Positions 28,223 to 37,885 of a DNA stretch of 64,000 nucleotides are shown piece by piece. Under the pieces are notes generated by a model. That model saw only the letters and a list, made by a program, of their open reading frames with translations. It did not search any database and had not been told where the DNA came from. This DNA comes from Acinetobacter nectaris CIP 110549. Its GTDB lineage: Bacteria; Pseudomonadota; Gammaproteobacteria; Pseudomonadales; Moraxellaceae. The DNA lies in NCBI RefSeq assembly GCF_000488215.1, contig NZ_KI530712.1:312781-376780 (forward strand), written 5' to 3'. The first letter of the stretch is position 1, and each line of letters begins with the position of its first letter. Both the position numbers and the translations under genes were made by a program.

Positions 28223-29578
28223 GTGAATGTGGTTTTTATTGTTTTAGCAGCAATTTTTCTTTTAGGGCCACTCATTGCAATTCATGAATTTGGTCATTAT
28301 TGGGTGGCTAGGCGCCTAGGCGTTAAAGTTTTGGTGTACTCAATTGGTTTTGGGCCAACATTATTTAAGTGGACATCAAAAAAAACTAAAATTGAATACA
28401 AGTTGTCTGCACTTCCTCTAGGTGGCTATGTAAAAATGCTAGATGAAAGGGAAGGACAAGTCCCTACTGAAGATTTGCCATATGCATTTAATAGGCAGTC
28501 TCCTTGGAAGCGTATAGCGATTGTTGCAGCTGGCCCCATCATTAATCTACTTTTTGCAATTCTACTGTTTTGGCTATTGTTTTTACCCACACAAGAACAA
28601 CTTAATACTAAAATAGGTAAAGTGCTTCCAAATACACCTGCTGCTGAAGTGGGTTTGAATGTTGGCGATCAGGTTATATCTGTAGATAGAACAGCAGTAT
28701 CAACATGGGAAGGGTTAAACTTTGCACTTGTACGTCGTGCAGGTGAAAGTGGAACAATACAAGTTCAAGCTGAGCATAATGGTACGTTGAAGTTATATAA
28801 CTTACCTATTTCACACTTTCTACAGAATCAATCTGTATCATCTATAGAAACCTTAGGTTTTCTACCATATAGACCAAAAATAGACCCTGTTGTTTCTCAG
28901 CTGAGTGAAGGTGGAGCTGCTGCACTTCAAGGAATGCAGGTAAATGATCGTATAGTATCTATTAATCATGTGCTTACACCTGATTGGTTTGATGTGGTTG
29001 ATATCGTTCAAAAATCCCCTGAAAAGCTATTGGATATTCAAGTTTTGCGTCAGGGTAAGCTGCTTAATTTGCAGGTTATGCCTCAAGGCAAAAGAGATGA
29101 TATGGGTAATGTTATTGGTATGCTTGGTGTGCAAAGTCATATGGGGAAATTAACAATTCCTGATGATTACAAGCAGGTTATAAAATACACACCTGTGCAG
29201 GCATTTACGAAAGCAGTAAATAAAACGACAGAAATATCAGGCATGATGCTTAACTCTGTTGTAAAAATGATTCGTGGTTTAATTGGCCTAGAAAACTTGT
29301 CTGGCCCGATTACAATTGCTAAGGTAGCAGGGCAAAGTGCTGAAATGGGGTGGCAAACATTTATCTCATTTATGGCGTTGATGAGTGTTAGTTTAGGTAT
29401 TTTAAATTTATTACCTATACCAATGCTTGATGGCGGGCATTTAGTTTATTATTTTATAGAAGCAATTAGAGGCAAACCTGTTTCAGAACAAGTACAGTTA
29501 ATCGGTCTTAAAATCGGTATGGTGTTGCTTGGTAGCATGATGATCCTTGCTTTATTTAATGATTTTATGCGTTTATAA
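28223..29578 (+). CDS. rseP: Site-2 protease RseP (regulator of sigma-E)
   Basis: This 451-residue intramembrane zinc metalloprotease has HEFGH near residue 22 in the first helix and the third ligand in LPIPMLDGGHL of the last-but-one helix. Two PDZ domains lie between roughly residues 120 and 300. It cleaves anti-sigma factors and remnant signal peptides in the inner membrane. The start is GTG, 3 bp after dxr. It precedes bamA, as in many proteobacteria, linking envelope stress signalling with outer-membrane assembly. Confidence 0.95.
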   Translation: MNVVFIVLAAIFLLGPLIAIHEFGHYWVARRLGVKVLVYSIGFGPTLFKWTSKKTKIEYKLSALPLGGYVKMLDEREGQVPTEDLPYAFNRQSPWKRIAIVAAGPIINLLFAILLFWLLFLPTQEQLNTKIGKVLPNTPAAEVGLNVGDQVISVDRTAVSTWEGLNFALVRRAGESGTIQVQAEHNGTLKLYNLPISHFLQNQSVSSIETLGFLPYRPKIDPVVSQLSEGGAAALQGMQVNDRIVSINHVLTPDWFDVVDIVQKSPEKLLDIQVLRQGKLLNLQVMPQGKRDDMGNVIGMLGVQSHMGKLTIPDDYKQVIKYTPVQAFTKAVNKTTEISGMMLNSVVKMIRGLIGLENLSGPITIAKVAGQSAEMGWQTFISFMALMSVSLGILNLLPIPMLDGGHLVYYFIEAIRGKPVSEQVQLIGLKIGMVLLGSMMILALFNDFMRL

Positions 29579-29618
29579 CAGGATTAACAAATATTCAACT
29601 TAGTGGAAAAAAATAGGC

Positions 29619-32051
29619 ATGCGTCACACACATCTTTTTATGCCTTTGGCACTTATTAGTGCAATGGCGGCAGTACAACAAGCTTATGCAGCAGATGACT
29701 TTATTGCGCGTGATATAAAGTTTGATGGTCTAGTACGCTTGATACCTGCCAATGTATCTAGTATGTTGCCCATTAAAAGCGGTGATCGTGTTAATGAAGC
29801 AACTTTAAATAGTGCAATACATACTTTATATGACACTGGACTTTTTGATGATATCAAAGCAGCACAACAAAGTGATGGAACTTTGCTGTTTACAGTTGCT
29901 GAGCGACCAGTCATTGCTAAGGTTGACTTCAAGGGAAATAAACTCATTCCTAAGGAAGCTTTACAAGATGGTCTAAAGAAAATGGGACTTGCAGAAGGTG
30001 AAGTCTTAAAGCCATCTTTACTACAAAATATTGAAACTGAGTTAGAACAGCAATATATACAACAAGGCCGCTATGGCGCAAAAGTAACGATTGACCGTAC
30101 AGCAAGACCAAATAACCGTGTAGATTTAACTTTGAACTTTGTTGAAGGTAAAGCTGCTAAAGTTGTTGAAGTGAATGTTGTTGGTAATAAAGTTTTTAGT
30201 GATGATGATGTTAAACAAGCATTTGCATTGAAAGAGAGTACTTGGTATTCAATTTTAACAAGAAATGATCATTTTGCTAGAGAAAGAATGACCGCTAGTT
30301 TAGATGCATTACGTGCACTTTACTTAAATAATGGATATGTCAACTTTGAAGTTAACTCATCAGATTTAAATATTAATGATGATAAACAAAAGATCTTCGT
30401 GAATGTATCTATTACAGAAGGTCAGCAATTTAAAGTTGGAACAACAAAGTTCTTAGGCGATACTTTATTTAAGCCTGAAGAATTAAAAACATTGCAAGTA
30501 TATAAAGAGGGTGAAGTATACTCGCAAGAAAAAATTGATGCTGTTAAAAACCTGTTGCTTAGAAAATATGGCAATGCAGGTTATTATTTTGCACAAGTAA
30601 ATGTTGTTCCACAAATAGATAATGACAACAAAGTCGTGAATGTTGTTTATTATATTAATCCAGGTCAACAAGTTACAATTCGTCGTATTAATTTCATGGG
30701 AAATACAAAAACAGCTGATACTGTTTTACGTCGTGAAATGAGACAAATGGAAGGTGCTCTGGCAAGTAATGAAAAAATTGACCTTTCAAAAATACGCTTA
30801 CAAAGAACTGGATATTTTAAAACTGTAGACATTAAACCAGTACGTATCCCGGGGGTTCCTGATCAAGTTGATTTAGATGTGAATGTTGAAGAACAACATT
30901 CAGGTACAAGTACACTTGCTATTGGTTATTCACAAAGTGGTGGTATTACTTATCAAGCGGGTATTAGTCAGTCGAACTTCCTTGGTACAGGGAATAGTGT
31001 TGGTTTAGATTTTACAAAATCTTCATATTCTACATATTACAACCTTTCTGTTACAGATCCGTACTTCACTATTGATGGTGTAAGTGCAGGTTATAATGTG
31101 TATTATCGTGAAACCAAGCCTTATTCAGACTATCATGTAAGTGATTATTATTCTAAAGCTGTTGGTGCAAGTGCTAGTCTCTCATATCCAATTGATGAAA
31201 ACCAAAGTATTAGTGGTTCTCTTGGTTTAGAAAACAATAAAGTTACGACTGATATTTATGGTTCTACGGCATATGGTGCTTATTTAAGAAACCATGGTGG
31301 TACGACTAGTACAGATACAAATACAGGCGTTTCAATCTATTCTGGAACATATTTAAGCTATTTAGCGAATTTAGGCTGGTCATTTAATACATTAGACCGT
31401 CCAATGTTCCCAACCTCAGGTCAGTTGCATGCAATTAACTTAGAAGTTGCTCTACCAGGAAGTGATGCTGAATACCAAAAACTTACATATAGTGGTCAAG
31501 TATTCTTCCCTATTGGTAAAGGTTTTGGCGCACGTGCATATGGTAAAGTAGGTTATGGACATGACTTACCATTCTGGAAAAACTTCTATGCAGGTGGTTG
31601 GGGGTCAGTACGTGGTTATGAAGATAATACACTAGGTCCTCGTTATCCTGGTGAATACTACAGTAAAACAAAAACTGTGGACTATAACAAAGACCCAATT
31701 GGTGGTAATGCACTTGTACAATTTGGTTCTGAATTAATTTTACCTGTTCCATCGAAAGGTGATTGGGCACAGAATGTAAGACCAACATTATTTGTAGAGG
31801 GTGGTCAAACATTTGACACTGAGTGCAAAAATACGCCAGACTTTTATGATGGAACGACAAGCGTAAGTGGAAAACAATATTGTAAAAATAATTACGGTTT
31901 TGATCTAAGTAACTTACGTTATAGCGCAGGTATTGGATTGACATGGAATACAATGATTGGACCACTTTCGATTAGCTATGCGTATCCATTGAATAAAAAA
32001 GATGGTGATAACACGCAAAATGTACAATTCCAAATTGGTCGTACTTTCTAA
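29619..32051 (+). CDS. bamA: Outer membrane protein assembly factor BamA
   Basis: An 810-residue Omp85 protein and the core of the BAM complex. The signal peptide (residues 1-24) ends in QQAYA. Five POTRA repeats fill about residues 25-420, and the 16-stranded barrel follows. The loop 6 motif is present as SVRGYEDNTLGPR, the VRGF/Y lock of the family. The C-terminus ends in an aromatic residue (IGRTF), the beta-signal. The gene lies 40 bp after rseP and 43 bp before skp, its periplasmic chaperone partner. Confidence 0.97.
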   Translation: MRHTHLFMPLALISAMAAVQQAYAADDFIARDIKFDGLVRLIPANVSSMLPIKSGDRVNEATLNSAIHTLYDTGLFDDIKAAQQSDGTLLFTVAERPVIAKVDFKGNKLIPKEALQDGLKKMGLAEGEVLKPSLLQNIETELEQQYIQQGRYGAKVTIDRTARPNNRVDLTLNFVEGKAAKVVEVNVVGNKVFSDDDVKQAFALKESTWYSILTRNDHFARERMTASLDALRALYLNNGYVNFEVNSSDLNINDDKQKIFVNVSITEGQQFKVGTTKFLGDTLFKPEELKTLQVYKEGEVYSQEKIDAVKNLLLRKYGNAGYYFAQVNVVPQIDNDNKVVNVVYYINPGQQVTIRRINFMGNTKTADTVLRREMRQMEGALASNEKIDLSKIRLQRTGYFKTVDIKPVRIPGVPDQVDLDVNVEEQHSGTSTLAIGYSQSGGITYQAGISQSNFLGTGNSVGLDFTKSSYSTYYNLSVTDPYFTIDGVSAGYNVYYRETKPYSDYHVSDYYSKAVGASASLSYPIDENQSISGSLGLENNKVTTDIYGSTAYGAYLRNHGGTTSTDTNTGVSIYSGTYLSYLANLGWSFNTLDRPMFPTSGQLHAINLEVALPGSDAEYQKLTYSGQVFFPIGKGFGARAYGKVGYGHDLPFWKNFYAGGWGSVRGYEDNTLGPRYPGEYYSKTKTVDYNKDPIGGNALVQFGSELILPVPSKGDWAQNVRPTLFVEGGQTFDTECKNTPDFYDGTTSVSGKQYCKNNYGFDLSNLRYSAGIGLTWNTMIGPLSISYAYPLNKKDGDNTQNVQFQIGRTF

Positions 32052-32094
32052 GAAGTACGCCTATTTTATAATTTAACTTTAAAAGGAAACACAA

Positions 32095-32583
32095 ATGAAA
32101 AAATTAGCGACAGCTTTTTTACTTGCAAGTACTACAGTTGCAACAATGGCAAATGCTGCGGGTTATGGTGTTGTAGATATGCAACGTGTTGTAGATAGCA
32201 GTAGCTATTTAAAGCAACAAAATGCGTCACTTCAGCAATCTGTAAAGCCAAGCGCGACACGTGCAGAGCAACTGAATAAAGAAATTCAAGATTTACAAGA
32301 AAAAGCAGCGAATGCGAAACCAGCAGAAGTACAGCAGTTGAAAGCTCAGTATGAGTCAAAAGTTAATGAAATCAACTCACTTGAGCAAAGCATTCAGCAA
32401 AAAGTACAAGCAACATCACAAAGTACAAGCCAAACATTTACTTCTCGTGTGCAACAGGCAGCTGAGCAATTACGTAAAGATGGCAATTTAGATGTTGTTT
32501 TAAATAAAAATGCTGCACTTGCATATGACAATAACAACGATTTAACTGATAAAATGATTCAAAAGGTTAATGCAATCAGATAA
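32095..32583 (+). CDS. skp: Periplasmic chaperone Skp/OmpH
   Basis: A 162-residue protein with a clear signal peptide (MKKLATAFLLASTTVATMANA). A long helical hairpin rich in Gln, Glu, Ala and Lys follows, forming the tentacles of the Skp trimer. The N-terminal core strand YGVVDMQRVVDSS and the C-terminal DVVLNKNAALAYD match the family. Skp carries unfolded outer-membrane proteins to BamA, which is encoded immediately upstream. AGGA precedes the start. Confidence 0.94.
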   Translation: MKKLATAFLLASTTVATMANAAGYGVVDMQRVVDSSSYLKQQNASLQQSVKPSATRAEQLNKEIQDLQEKAANAKPAEVQQLKAQYESKVNEINSLEQSIQQKVQATSQSTSQTFTSRVQQAAEQLRKDGNLDVVLNKNAALAYDNNNDLTDKMIQKVNAIR

Positions 32584-32586
32584 TCA

Positions 32587-33657
32587 ATGAATCAAAAGCA
32601 ATATCAGTTACAACAATTAGCTCACCTCGTTCAAGGTGAGCTAATTGGCGAACCAAAGTTTATCGTCAATGGGTTGTCAAGTTTAGAGCTTGCAAATGAA
32701 AACAATATTTCTTTTATAAATGGCGATAAATATTTAGAACAGGCACAAAATTCGAAAGCAGGTGTACTTATTATTACATCTGAGTTTAAAGATAAACTTC
32801 CTCATATTTCTAATTTTATTATTGTACAAAATCCTTATCTTGCATTTGCTACATTAACACATGCTTTTGAATTAAAGAAAAATAATGTAGGAATAGAAGA
32901 TACTGCCAAAATTCATCCATCTGCAATTGTTTCAGACACAGCATATATTGGTCATTATGTTGTTATTGAAGAGAATTGTGTTGTTGGTGATGCAACAGTT
33001 ATTGAGTCACATACTAAGTTAGATGTAGGTGTAGAGGTTGGTAAAAATTGTTTTATTGACTCTCATGTAACGCTAACTGGATTCTCTAAAATTGGTAATG
33101 ATGTACGTATTCATGCCAATACAGTGATTGGTGGAGAAGGGTTTGGATTTGTACCATATCAAGGGACATGGCATAGAATTGCACAACTTGGTTCTGTTCA
33201 TATAGGAAATAGAGTAAGAATTGGATCGAATTGTAGTATAGACCGTGGTGCATTAGATGACACAATTTTACATGATGGTGTCATTATTGATAATCTTGTG
33301 CAAATTGCACATAATGTTCAGGTTGGCGAAAACACAGCCATTGCTGCGAAGACAGGTATTGCTGGAAGTACTATAATTGGCAAAAACTGTATATTTGCAG
33401 GTGCTTGTGGTATTGCAGGGCATATAAAAATTGCAGATAATGTGACATTAACAGGAATGTCAATGGTCACAAAAAGCATTTTTGAGGCAGGCACATATTC
33501 ATCAGGAACAGGGCTATTTGAAAGCGGACAGTGGCGTAGAACAATTGTTAGATTAAGACAATTAGCAGATGTGCCATTGACTAAAGTGATCAAACGACTA
33601 GATCATATACAAACTCAAATTGAGTCCATTGAATCAACTTTAAAGATGCGTAAGTAA
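32587..33657 (+). CDS. lpxD: UDP-3-O-(3-hydroxyacyl)glucosamine N-acyltransferase
   Basis: This 356-residue enzyme performs the third step of lipid A synthesis. The N-terminal uridine-binding domain is followed by a left-handed beta-helix of hexapeptide repeats ([14 protein letters not shown] onward). The catalytic His is probably in [21 protein letters not shown] helical C-terminus closes the protein. It starts 3 bp after skp and ends 1 bp before fabZ. In Acinetobacter, loss-of-function mutations in lpxA, lpxC or lpxD abolish lipooligosaccharide and cause colistin resistance. Confidence 0.96.
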   Translation: MNQKQYQLQQLAHLVQGELIGEPKFIVNGLSSLELANENNISFINGDKYLEQAQNSKAGVLIITSEFKDKLPHISNFIIVQNPYLAFATLTHAFELKKNNVGIEDTAKIHPSAIVSDTAYIGHYVVIEENCVVGDATVIESHTKLDVGVEVGKNCFIDSHVTLTGFSKIGNDVRIHANTVIGGEGFGFVPYQGTWHRIAQLGSVHIGNRVRIGSNCSIDRGALDDTILHDGVIIDNLVQIAHNVQVGENTAIAAKTGIAGSTIIGKNCIFAGACGIAGHIKIADNVTLTGMSMVTKSIFEAGTYSSGTGLFESGQWRRTIVRLRQLADVPLTKVIKRLDHIQTQIESIESTLKMRK

Positions 33658-33658
33658 T

Positions 33659-34138
33659 ATGGTCACAGAATCTCAAACAACAAGTCAAAATAAACCTGAA
33701 TTGCCAATGAATATTCAGCAAATTCGTGAATATTTACCACATCGTTATCCATTCCTATTGGTCGATCGTGTTGTTGAAATTACTGATAATGGTATTGTCG
33801 GCTATAAAAATGTTTCAATTAATGAAGAATTTTTACAAGGCCATTTTCCTGAATACCCAATTATGCCTGGTGTTTTAATTATTGAAGCCTTGGCGCAAGT
33901 TTCAGGTATTTTAGGTTTTGTAATGAATGATGTGAAGCCAGCACCAGGTTCACTGTTTCTTTTTGCTGGTGCAGAAAAAATTCGATTTAAAAAGCAAGTG
34001 GTTGCTGGTGACCAATTAGTTCTTAAATCCGAGCTTGTAATGCAAAAGCGTGGTATCTATAAGTATAGCTGTACAGCATCTGTAGATGGCGTTGTTGCGA
34101 CAACAGCTGAAATTATTATCTCTCATCAGAAAATATAG
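33659..34138 (+). CDS. fabZ: 3-hydroxyacyl-ACP dehydratase FabZ
   Basis: A 159-residue hot-dog-fold dehydratase of type II fatty acid synthesis. It has YLPHRYPFLLVDRV with the catalytic His, and GHFPEYPIMPGVLIIEALAQ with the catalytic Glu/Asp region. The first 16 residues are a polar extension before NIQQIREYLPHRYP. A start at the internal Met at 33707 is possible, but the upstream ATG follows the lpxD stop by a single base. It supplies acyl-ACP for the flanking lpx genes. Confidence 0.96.
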   Translation: MVTESQTTSQNKPELPMNIQQIREYLPHRYPFLLVDRVVEITDNGIVGYKNVSINEEFLQGHFPEYPIMPGVLIIEALAQVSGILGFVMNDVKPAPGSLFLFAGAEKIRFKKQVVAGDQLVLKSELVMQKRGIYKYSCTASVDGVVATTAEIIISHQKI

Positions 34139-34145
34139 AGCAGGC

Positions 34146-34934
34146 ATGAGCAATACTGAATATATTCACCCCACTGCTATAATTGATTCATCTGCTGTCA
34201 TTGCATCAGATGTAAAAATAGGGCCATATTGTATTATTGGTCCTCATGTTACAATTGGTTCGGGAACAAAGCTTCACTCACATGTTGTTGTTGGCGGGTA
34301 TACTCGTATTGGTTCCAATAATGAAATCTTTCAATTTGCAAGTGTTGGTGAGGTTTGCCAAGATTTAAAATATAAAGGTGAAGAAACTTGGTTGGAAATT
34401 GGTGATAGTAATATTATCCGTGAACATTCAAGTCTGCACCGCGGAACGACACAAGACCATAGTTTGACAAAAATAGGCAGCCATAACTTACTTATGGTAA
34501 ATACCCATATTGCACACGATTGTCAGGTCGGAGACCATAATATATTTGCCAATAATGTGGGTGTTGCTGGTCACGTTCATATTGGTAATCATGTTGTTAT
34601 CGGTGGGAACTCCGGTATTCATCAATTCTGTAAAGTAGACTCTTACAGTATGATAGGTGCATCATCACTTATATTAAAGGATATCCCTGCATATATGATG
34701 GTTTCTGGAAATCCCGCACATGCATTTGGGTTGAATTTAGAAGGAATGAGGCGTCGTGGTTGGTCCAAAGATGTGATAGGTGGGTTACGTACTTGTTTTA
34801 AACTTATCTATAAAGATGGGCTTACGACAAAAGAAGCAATTGATGCGATTCGTGAAACAGTCCTACCGAATGTACAAGAAGCTCAGCTATTATTAGATTC
34901 TTTAGAGCAGTCTAAGCGTGGAATTATAAGATAA
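34146..34934 (+). CDS. lpxA: UDP-N-acetylglucosamine acyltransferase LpxA
   Basis: A 262-residue left-handed beta-helix acyltransferase that performs the first committed step of lipid A synthesis. It starts MSNTEYIHPTAIIDSSAVIA, carries the catalytic His in MVNTHIAHDCQVGDHN and GNSGIHQFCK, and ends in a helical domain. I chose the ATG at 34146, preceded by AGCAGG; a longer frame reaches back into fabZ and lacks homology. It ends the cluster at a strong terminator, and lpxB does not follow. Confidence 0.97.
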   Translation: MSNTEYIHPTAIIDSSAVIASDVKIGPYCIIGPHVTIGSGTKLHSHVVVGGYTRIGSNNEIFQFASVGEVCQDLKYKGEETWLEIGDSNIIREHSSLHRGTTQDHSLTKIGSHNLLMVNTHIAHDCQVGDHNIFANNVGVAGHVHIGNHVVIGGNSGIHQFCKVDSYSMIGASSLILKDIPAYMMVSGNPAHAFGLNLEGMRRRGWSKDVIGGLRTCFKLIYKDGLTTKEAIDAIRETVLPNVQEAQLLLDSLEQSKRGIIR

Positions 34935-34952
34935 TAAAATCTTATATAAAGT

Positions 34953-34987
34953 AAAAAAGCTAAACTATTACCTAGTTTAGCTTTTTT
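34953..34987. terminator. Bidirectional terminator between lpxA and cpoB
   Basis: A perfect 15-bp stem, AAAAAAGCTAAACTA with TAGTTTAGCTTTTTT, has a 5-nt loop. It is flanked by A and T runs between convergent genes and ends the rimO-lpxA cluster. Confidence 0.95.
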
Positions 34988-34992
34988 TATTT

Positions 34993-35853
34993 CTATGGTT
35001 TAAAGTAGCCAGCTTCTTTAGATTTTGGATATTTTGTTATTATTTGCTGTTTGTATAATTTTGCAGAAACTGCATTATGGTCTACTTCTTTAGCAATACT
35101 ATAGAGTTGGTACAAAGCTCTAGATGCTTTTTCTGATTGAGGGTATTGCTTTGCAACTATTTCATAGTTTTGTTTTGCGGTTGTATAGTTGGCAGGTTCG
35201 ATAGCTAGATTAAACTCAGCGAGCCAAAAATGGGCATTAGCAATATATACACTATTTGGATAGTTTTTGATAAATTTCTCCATAGGAGAAATAGCCTGTT
35301 TTGCGCCACCCTGTTTATATGCTGTTAATGCAACAGTATATGCATCTTTTTCACTCATTGGTTTTTCTTGATTGTTTGTATTTGCATCACCTTTTGTTTG
35401 TGATGTGCTATTGACTTGTGGCTGTGATGCGGAGGGTGTACTTTGGTCTTGTGCTGTTGGTTCTGAGGTGCTAGTGCTATCTGATGGAGATGCTTCAGAA
35501 GCGGCTGCTTTTTCATCGGCATCTAAACGCTGCTCAACAATTTGTAAGCGTTGATCTAAGTTCGAATAGTGACTATCAAGGTCTTTTTTTAATTGCTGTA
35601 TAGTGTGTTCATCTTCTTCTAAAGCTCCTCTTAATCTTCTGACTTCTTCATCAAGTTTTTGATTTTGTTGCATGAGTTGCCAGTTTAAATTGGCAGGAAC
35701 GGCTACACTTTCTGGAGTAGAAGAAGATTCAGGTGTATTTTGTGTTTGTGATGTAGCTACCTGACTTAAGCTTACACTTTCAATAGGTGCCGCATATACT
35801 AAAGATGTAAAAATTAAAGGAAGAAGGCTATAACTATATTTAGAAAAATTCAT
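34993..35853 (-). CDS. cpoB: Cell division coordinator CpoB (YbgF) family protein
   Basis: A 286-residue periplasmic protein. A signal peptide ending in SLVYA is followed by a coiled coil (about residues 55-110) that trimerises in E. coli YbgF. Next comes a Ser/Thr/Gln-rich linker, then three TPR-like repeats from DAYTVALTAYKQGGAKQAIS onward. I chose the ATG at 35853; the longer frame needs a TTG. In E. coli it links peptidoglycan synthesis with Tol-Pal constriction. Here it stands alone, away from tolQRAB-pal. Confidence 0.9.
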   Translation of the reverse strand: MNFSKYSYSLLPLIFTSLVYAAPIESVSLSQVATSQTQNTPESSSTPESVAVPANLNWQLMQQNQKLDEEVRRLRGALEEDEHTIQQLKKDLDSHYSNLDQRLQIVEQRLDADEKAAASEASPSDSTSTSEPTAQDQSTPSASQPQVNSTSQTKGDANTNNQEKPMSEKDAYTVALTAYKQGGAKQAISPMEKFIKNYPNSVYIANAHFWLAEFNLAIEPANYTTAKQNYEIVAKQYPQSEKASRALYQLYSIAKEVDHNAVSAKLYKQQIITKYPKSKEAGYFKP

Positions 35854-36019
35854 ATTAAGACCCAAAAAAGACTTAGGTATATTTATCAAGTTTACGAGAT
35901 ATAAAGCAACAAGTATTTACAAACTTTCAGCATTTTCCTGAGAGTGACTTAAAAATAAGCATTTGATTTTATTTTTTATTATATTTGTTTTATTAGTAAT
36001 CAATGTGTGTGGGGTATGC

Positions 36020-36047
36020 TTGCATGTAAAATAAAAATCACTATACT
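36020..36047 (+). promoter_or_regulatory. Promoter of ffs
   Basis: -35 TTGCAT (36020-36025), a 16-bp spacer and -10 TATACT (36042-36047) place the start of transcription about 7-13 bp downstream, where the SRP RNA begins. Confidence 0.65.
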
Positions 36048-36059
36048 AGTCCTTGTGAT

Positions 36060-36169
<110 letters not shown>

Positions 36170-36176
36170 TCCAATT

Positions 36177-36650
36177 CTAATAATCCTCACTAAAATCAAC
36201 TACTTTAAATATAATATCTAGGTCATATCCTCTATATTGTAAAAACCGAATTTGTTTTGCTCTTTTCTTTGGGTCTTTCTCTACATTATCTCCAAACTTT
36301 CTAATCTTTAGATTATATGCTTCAGTAAACCAATCCGTTTCTTGGATTTGTTCATCAATATAAGATGTGTCAAGAGACCTTTGTTGTAGCTTCTGTTTTA
36401 TTCTATGGGGTCCTTGCCCTTTATATAAATGACTTCTAAGAACTTGTTCCGCAGCTCGTTGATCACTTTGATAGCCATACTCATGTAATTGTTGAATAAA
36501 GTCGATAGCTTCTTGATCATCTTGTGCATATTCAAGCAGTTTATTTGTGAGTTCGGCTTTAGAGTATTCTCTACGTGTTAATAATGCATAAGCATATGAT
36601 CGTAGACGAGCACCTGTGAGTGTTTTCTGAGGCTTTTGTTTATATTGCAT
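36177..36650 (-). CDS. recX: RecA regulatory protein RecX
   Basis: A 157-residue RecX made of three-helix repeats. The N-terminal segment LRSYAYALLTRREYSKAEL and a C-terminal ending in LQYRGYDLDIIF are family typical. RecX binds the RecA filament and limits its activity. The gene lies 63 bp downstream of recA on the same strand, with a perfect hairpin between them. In E. coli the same arrangement lets only a small share of recA transcripts read into recX. Confidence 0.93.
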   Translation of the reverse strand: MQYKQKPQKTLTGARLRSYAYALLTRREYSKAELTNKLLEYAQDDQEAIDFIQQLHEYGYQSDQRAAEQVLRSHLYKGQGPHRIKQKLQQRSLDTSYIDEQIQETDWFTEAYNLKIRKFGDNVEKDPKKRAKQIRFLQYRGYDLDIIFKVVDFSEDY

Positions 36651-36674
36651 ATAGAAAGAGTAGATATATAGAAA

Positions 36675-36703
36675 ACTCTAGTTATAGTCACTATAACTAG
36701 AGT
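36675..36703 (-). terminator. Attenuating terminator between recA and recX
   Basis: The perfect 13-bp arms ACTCTAGTTATAG and CTATAACTAGAGT have a 3-nt loop, followed on the minus strand by TTTCTATATATC. The broken T-run suits partial termination with some read-through into recX. Confidence 0.75.
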
Positions 36704-36713
36704 AGTAGGGGGG

Positions 36714-37742
36714 TTAAGCGTCGGTTGGTTCTTGCTCTGTTTCCACAGGTTTTTGTGTAACAAGTAATTGTGAGCGAATTTGTTTTTCAACTTCTTCTAC
36801 AATTGGAAGGTTCTCTTCTAAGTAGCGAATGACATTGTTTTTACCTTGTCCAATTTTGCTACCTTGATAAGAATACCAAGCACCCGCTTTTTGAATAATA
36901 TCTTGTTGAACAGCAAGGTCAATAACTTCACCTAAATGATTGACACCTTTACCGTAAAGAATTTGGAATAATGCTTCTCGGAAAGGAGGCGCCATCTTAT
37001 TTTTTACAACTTTAATTTTAGTTTCTGAGCCAATAATTTCGTCACCTTCTTTAACTTGTCCAGCGCGACGAATATCTAAGCGAACAGAGGCATAGAACTT
37101 CAGTGCATTACCACCTGTTGTTGTTTCTGGGCTACCAAACATCACACCAATTTTCATACGAATTTGGTTAATGAAAATAACCATACAGTTTGATCGTTTT
37201 GCATTACCTGTAATTTTACGTAGAGCTTGACTCATTAAGCGAGCCTGTAGACCCATATGAGAGTCACCCATTTCACCTTCAATTTCAGCGCGAGGTGTAA
37301 GTGCGGCAACAGAATCGACAACAATAAGGTCTACTGCACCTGAACGAACAAGCATGTCTGCAATTTCTAATGCTTGCTCACCGTGGTCTGGTTGTGAAAC
37401 AAGAAGGTTATCTATGTCTACACCAAGCTTACGTGCATATTGTGGATCTAGAGCATGTTCAGCATCAATAAAAGCACAAGTGCCACCTGCTTTCTGGCAC
37501 TCAGCAATTGCTTGAAGTGTCATTGTTGTTTTACCAGATGATTCAGGTCCATAAATTTCAACAATACGGCCTTTAGGTAAACCACCAATCCCTAAAGCGA
37601 TATCTAACTGTAATGACCCTGTTGAAATTGCTTCAACTGCTTGTACGGTATTGCTACCTAAGCGCATTACGGTGTTTTTGCCAAACTGTTTCTCAATTTG
37701 TCCTAAAGCAGCATTTAATGCTTTGCTTTTGTTTTCGTCCAT
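36714..37742 (-). CDS. recA: Recombinase RecA
   Basis: A 342-residue RecA with Walker A GPESSGKT at residues 65-72, Walker [11 protein letters not shown], the L1 region [19 protein letters not shown] and L2 near [20 protein letters not shown]. It forms the presynaptic filament for homologous recombination and DNA-damage responses. The 143-bp upstream region can form hairpins; a long structured recA leader has been reported in Acinetobacter. No LexA-type box is evident, as expected if the genus lacks LexA. Confidence 0.98.
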   Translation of the reverse strand: MDENKSKALNAALGQIEKQFGKNTVMRLGSNTVQAVEAISTGSLQLDIALGIGGLPKGRIVEIYGPESSGKTTMTLQAIAECQKAGGTCAFIDAEHALDPQYARKLGVDIDNLLVSQPDHGEQALEIADMLVRSGAVDLIVVDSVAALTPRAEIEGEMGDSHMGLQARLMSQALRKITGNAKRSNCMVIFINQIRMKIGVMFGSPETTTGGNALKFYASVRLDIRRAGQVKEGDEIIGSETKIKVVKNKMAPPFREALFQILYGKGVNHLGEVIDLAVQQDIIQKAGAWYSYQGSKIGQGKNNVIRYLEENLPIVEEVEKQIRSQLLVTQKPVETEQEPTDA

Positions 37743-37885
37743 CTTATAGCCTCTAAATACGATATATCATGAACAGCAAACAATCTCAGTTCAGTCTGTT
37801 GTTCTAACTTCTATGTAGCTATAGTGACAGATTTTGAAAGTTTTCACTAGATTGATTCATCTACATTGCGACACACTATGTCGTC

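Noticed and set aside
31510..31965. 151-codon open frame on the minus strand inside bamA
   Set aside because: It lies wholly within the clearly coding bamA frame, is rich in His/Leu/Tyr as expected for an antisense shadow, and has no ribosome binding site support.
34086..34145. Longer lpxA start overlapping fabZ
   Set aside because: The extension has no family similarity; the ATG at 34146 with AGCAGG gives the exact LpxA N-terminus and length.
37834..37845. TGAAA-GT-TTTCA dyad upstream of recA as a damage-response operator
   Set aside because: Short and AT-rich, and it does not match the spacing I recall for UmuDAb sites. Insufficient evidence to call an operator.
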